Notes under the pieces: model-generated | Database searches by the model: none | What the model saw: the letters and a program-made list of their open reading frames with translations, nothing else | Told to the model about the DNA's origin: nothing | In this document: positions 44,144 through 46,182 of the stretch, piece after piece | Layout of the letters: every line of letters starts with the position of its first letter | How positions within the stretch are numbered: the first letter of the stretch is position 1 | Origin: Acanthaster planci | Taxonomy: Eukaryota > Echinodermata > Asteroidea > Valvatida > Acanthasteridae | Assembly: GCF_001949145.1 (NCBI RefSeq) | Contig: NW_019091440.1 | Coordinates: 411,281-457,462, forward strand | DNA: 46,182 bases | Direction: 5' to 3' | Program-made: the position numbers and the translations under genes

Positions 44144-46182
44144 TGCTGTGGGCCAGACGCCTTGAACACCAGCTAGGCAAGTTTACGGGAAAAAAAGGAC
44201 GTTGTCTTTGGATATACGGAATGGTCAAACTCCACATTAGAGCCACTTGCAAAAGTGGGTGAGTGGATGGTGGGTGGGGGGAAGGACACAACATGCACAT
44301 CTCTGTGCTTAATTAAACTGTACGTAGGTTTAAATGGGGGAAAAATATCAAGTTAAAAATGAGTGTGGGGGGGTAACCACTTTGAATATGCCCACTGCCA
44401 ATGAAAAATTTTGGAAACCATGAAACTCAAATCTTTGGCTCAACTGCGAGTCAAAAAAGATTACAAATACCTTGGTACATTAATCATTAGATTTGACATT
44501 CTAAACAAGCACAAACAATGTTCCTACCAGCGAAAAAGTGTAATTTTTTCTCCAGAAATTTAGAACACTGACGTTGACAGACCTGAAGACCTCTCAAAAC
44601 TGCATCATAATCTTAGTAAAGACTTGAACATTAATTTTAGATGAACATGAACATGTGCATTTATCTATCTCTACATAGGCAGCAAATCATCATTTTATTC
44701 AAAGTCCCCTTTTCTTCCTCAATGATAATTGCTCGTTACAATTTGTTGGTGCATGTAATGACGTACTGTTTATAGAAGTGCCACTGTTTGAAGAATTATG
44801 TGTTGACACAAGTGAATAAAACGACCTTTGAAATTTGGGCGTGGTTAATTGATGTCACCTGACGGTGGCCAACACACATAATGGGAAAAGTGCACATCAC
44901 TTTCAGCATCTACATGACGGTGATTGAGTTGGCAAATATTAACAAAAAAGCAAACGGACCATGGAAATGGATACACATGGATCTTACAAAATCACCACTT
45001 AGTTCTAGAAATTGAATTTGTGAATGCAAGGCAAACACTAATAAGACTGCATGCATTTGCACCTTCTGGCCACAGAAAGCACTGTGCTCAAATGATGTAT
45101 CTGCTGTGCATGCTGGCCAAAAAAAGAACACCCCCCCTACATAATGATACTGCCCACTACCAAATATGGCCTTACCACAATGCCTTCATTCAACTACATC
45201 CACCACATTATCTTAAAGGGGGAGGGGACAATTATTGATGAGGGCTTGGGGGGCATGTGGTTAGCAGAACTTATGTCCGTGTAGGTGTACATGTAAATAC
45301 TTGTAAGTGGTACTTGAAGGATCCGTAATTGAGGAGGGAATTTTAATGCATAAGCCAGGTTCAGTATTAAACACATCCCAAAAAGGGACATTGTAACGAG
45401 GCCTTATCACTTAACGGGAAATAAACACAGGAAAAACTGATCGTTGAGGATAGAGGGAAGTTCCTGCTTCCCAAAGGAGACAGAAAATCTGATAAAGAAA
45501 ACAACTGTGGCCACCCATGTGGCCACAACTGTGTGGGGGTACACCTACATGTACATATGTACAAGTATGTACTTGTTCATAAGTGATACTGACATGCCAC
45601 AAAGACTCCCCTCTGCAATCACATGCACTGAAGGTTCCCGCCTGAAGGTCGTGAACTTTAGTGTTCAGGTATGGTCCACTGTTGCATTGTGGTACATGTA
45701 CAACAGTACCAGCAATCAGTGAGAAACCCAAGTTGACTAGTCATGGGGAAGTGACAAGACAAAAGAAAGGAAATAAAAGGAGCGAAAGCAAAGGATCAAA
45801 AGCAACAAAGCTTGTATTGTGTACAACTCAGATATTATAGCTGTGGAAGACTATAGCCGGATGCAATCCTGACATGGCACATTTTGGCCTATTCTGCAAA
45901 GTGTTGATCCAGATCAAAAACCAAGTAGATTTATGTGCATCTGCGTGTACAAAGCGAGCTCGCATACTTTGTGATGAGAACAGAATTTCTTCAGACATCA
46001 TTCCCTTTACAAAATATGGTCCAAACTGGGATCTCAGATCTGACAATTTATTTCGTGCAAGGTTCCAAACACTTGCCATTGAATACATAAACAGTACAAA
46101 TATCCTTGGACCTCTTCTGGCCTCCCCGAAGCAGAAGGCCTGACACAGCCATGGTGTTAGCACTGTTACATTGTAGAAAACC
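44144..46182. other. Distal upstream flank
   Basis: No gene is supported. A short TGTGGCCAC/GTGGCCACA hairpin lies at 45506-45527. The overlapping frames at 45828-46163 on both strands have no recognisable domain. Confidence 0.4.

Noticed and set aside
45828-46163. Overlapping frames on both strands near the window end
   Set aside because: No domain, no splice evidence, and equal openness on both strands argues for chance.

Overview
This is a stretch of animal nuclear genome: one gene with seven small-to-medium exons spread over 33 kb, canonical GT-AG introns up to 14.7 kb, AT-rich non-coding DNA, many short foldback transposons, and a 56-base run of N. The abundance of the palindrome ACATGTAC, several non-autonomous DNA-transposon families and tRNA-derived repeats suggest an invertebrate deuterostome such as an echinoderm. 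That assignment is inferred from repeat character and is not proven.

The only protein-coding gene I can support lies on the minus strand, from the ATG at 40364 to the TGA at 7178. I joined its exons by hand: 40185-40364, 30161-30300, 26863-27002, 12083-12119, 11223-11368, 8192-9696 and 7178-7336. Every junction has GT/AG and a consistent phase, giving 2307 nt and 768 residues. The product has one LIM zinc-binding domain (residues 72-123) of the EPLIN/LIMD2/XIRP type. It is followed by seven copies of a roughly 70-residue repeat built around an L-[KR]-x-x-[FW]-E-x-G core, then a glutamate-rich tail and a short C-terminal exon. It is best described as an EPLIN-like (LIMA1-like) actin-cytoskeleton protein with an expanded repeat tail behind the LIM domain.

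Layout: 1-7017 is 3' flank, with a CpG-rich block carrying inverted CCAAT boxes near 800-1330, a hAT-like element with an exact 8-bp target duplication (3142-3577) and a small MITE (5458-5595). 7018-40364 is the gene. Its introns hold foldbacks, a 147-bp tandem duplication, a hAT-like MITE, a tRNA-derived SINE, a tandem array of tRNA-like modules (38137-38945) and a dispersed G/C-rich repeat. 40365-46182 is 5' flank with two further foldback elements.

The most unusual non-coding signal is a pair of minus-strand sites (10080-10115 and 41600-41636). Each carries a 16-nt hairpin matching the replication-dependent histone mRNA 3' stem-loop consensus, followed 10-11 nt later by the same purine-rich decamer, in the arrangement of a histone downstream element. 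No histone reading frame is next to either. They share more flanking sequence, so they look like members of one dispersed family that carries a histone-type 3'-end signal.
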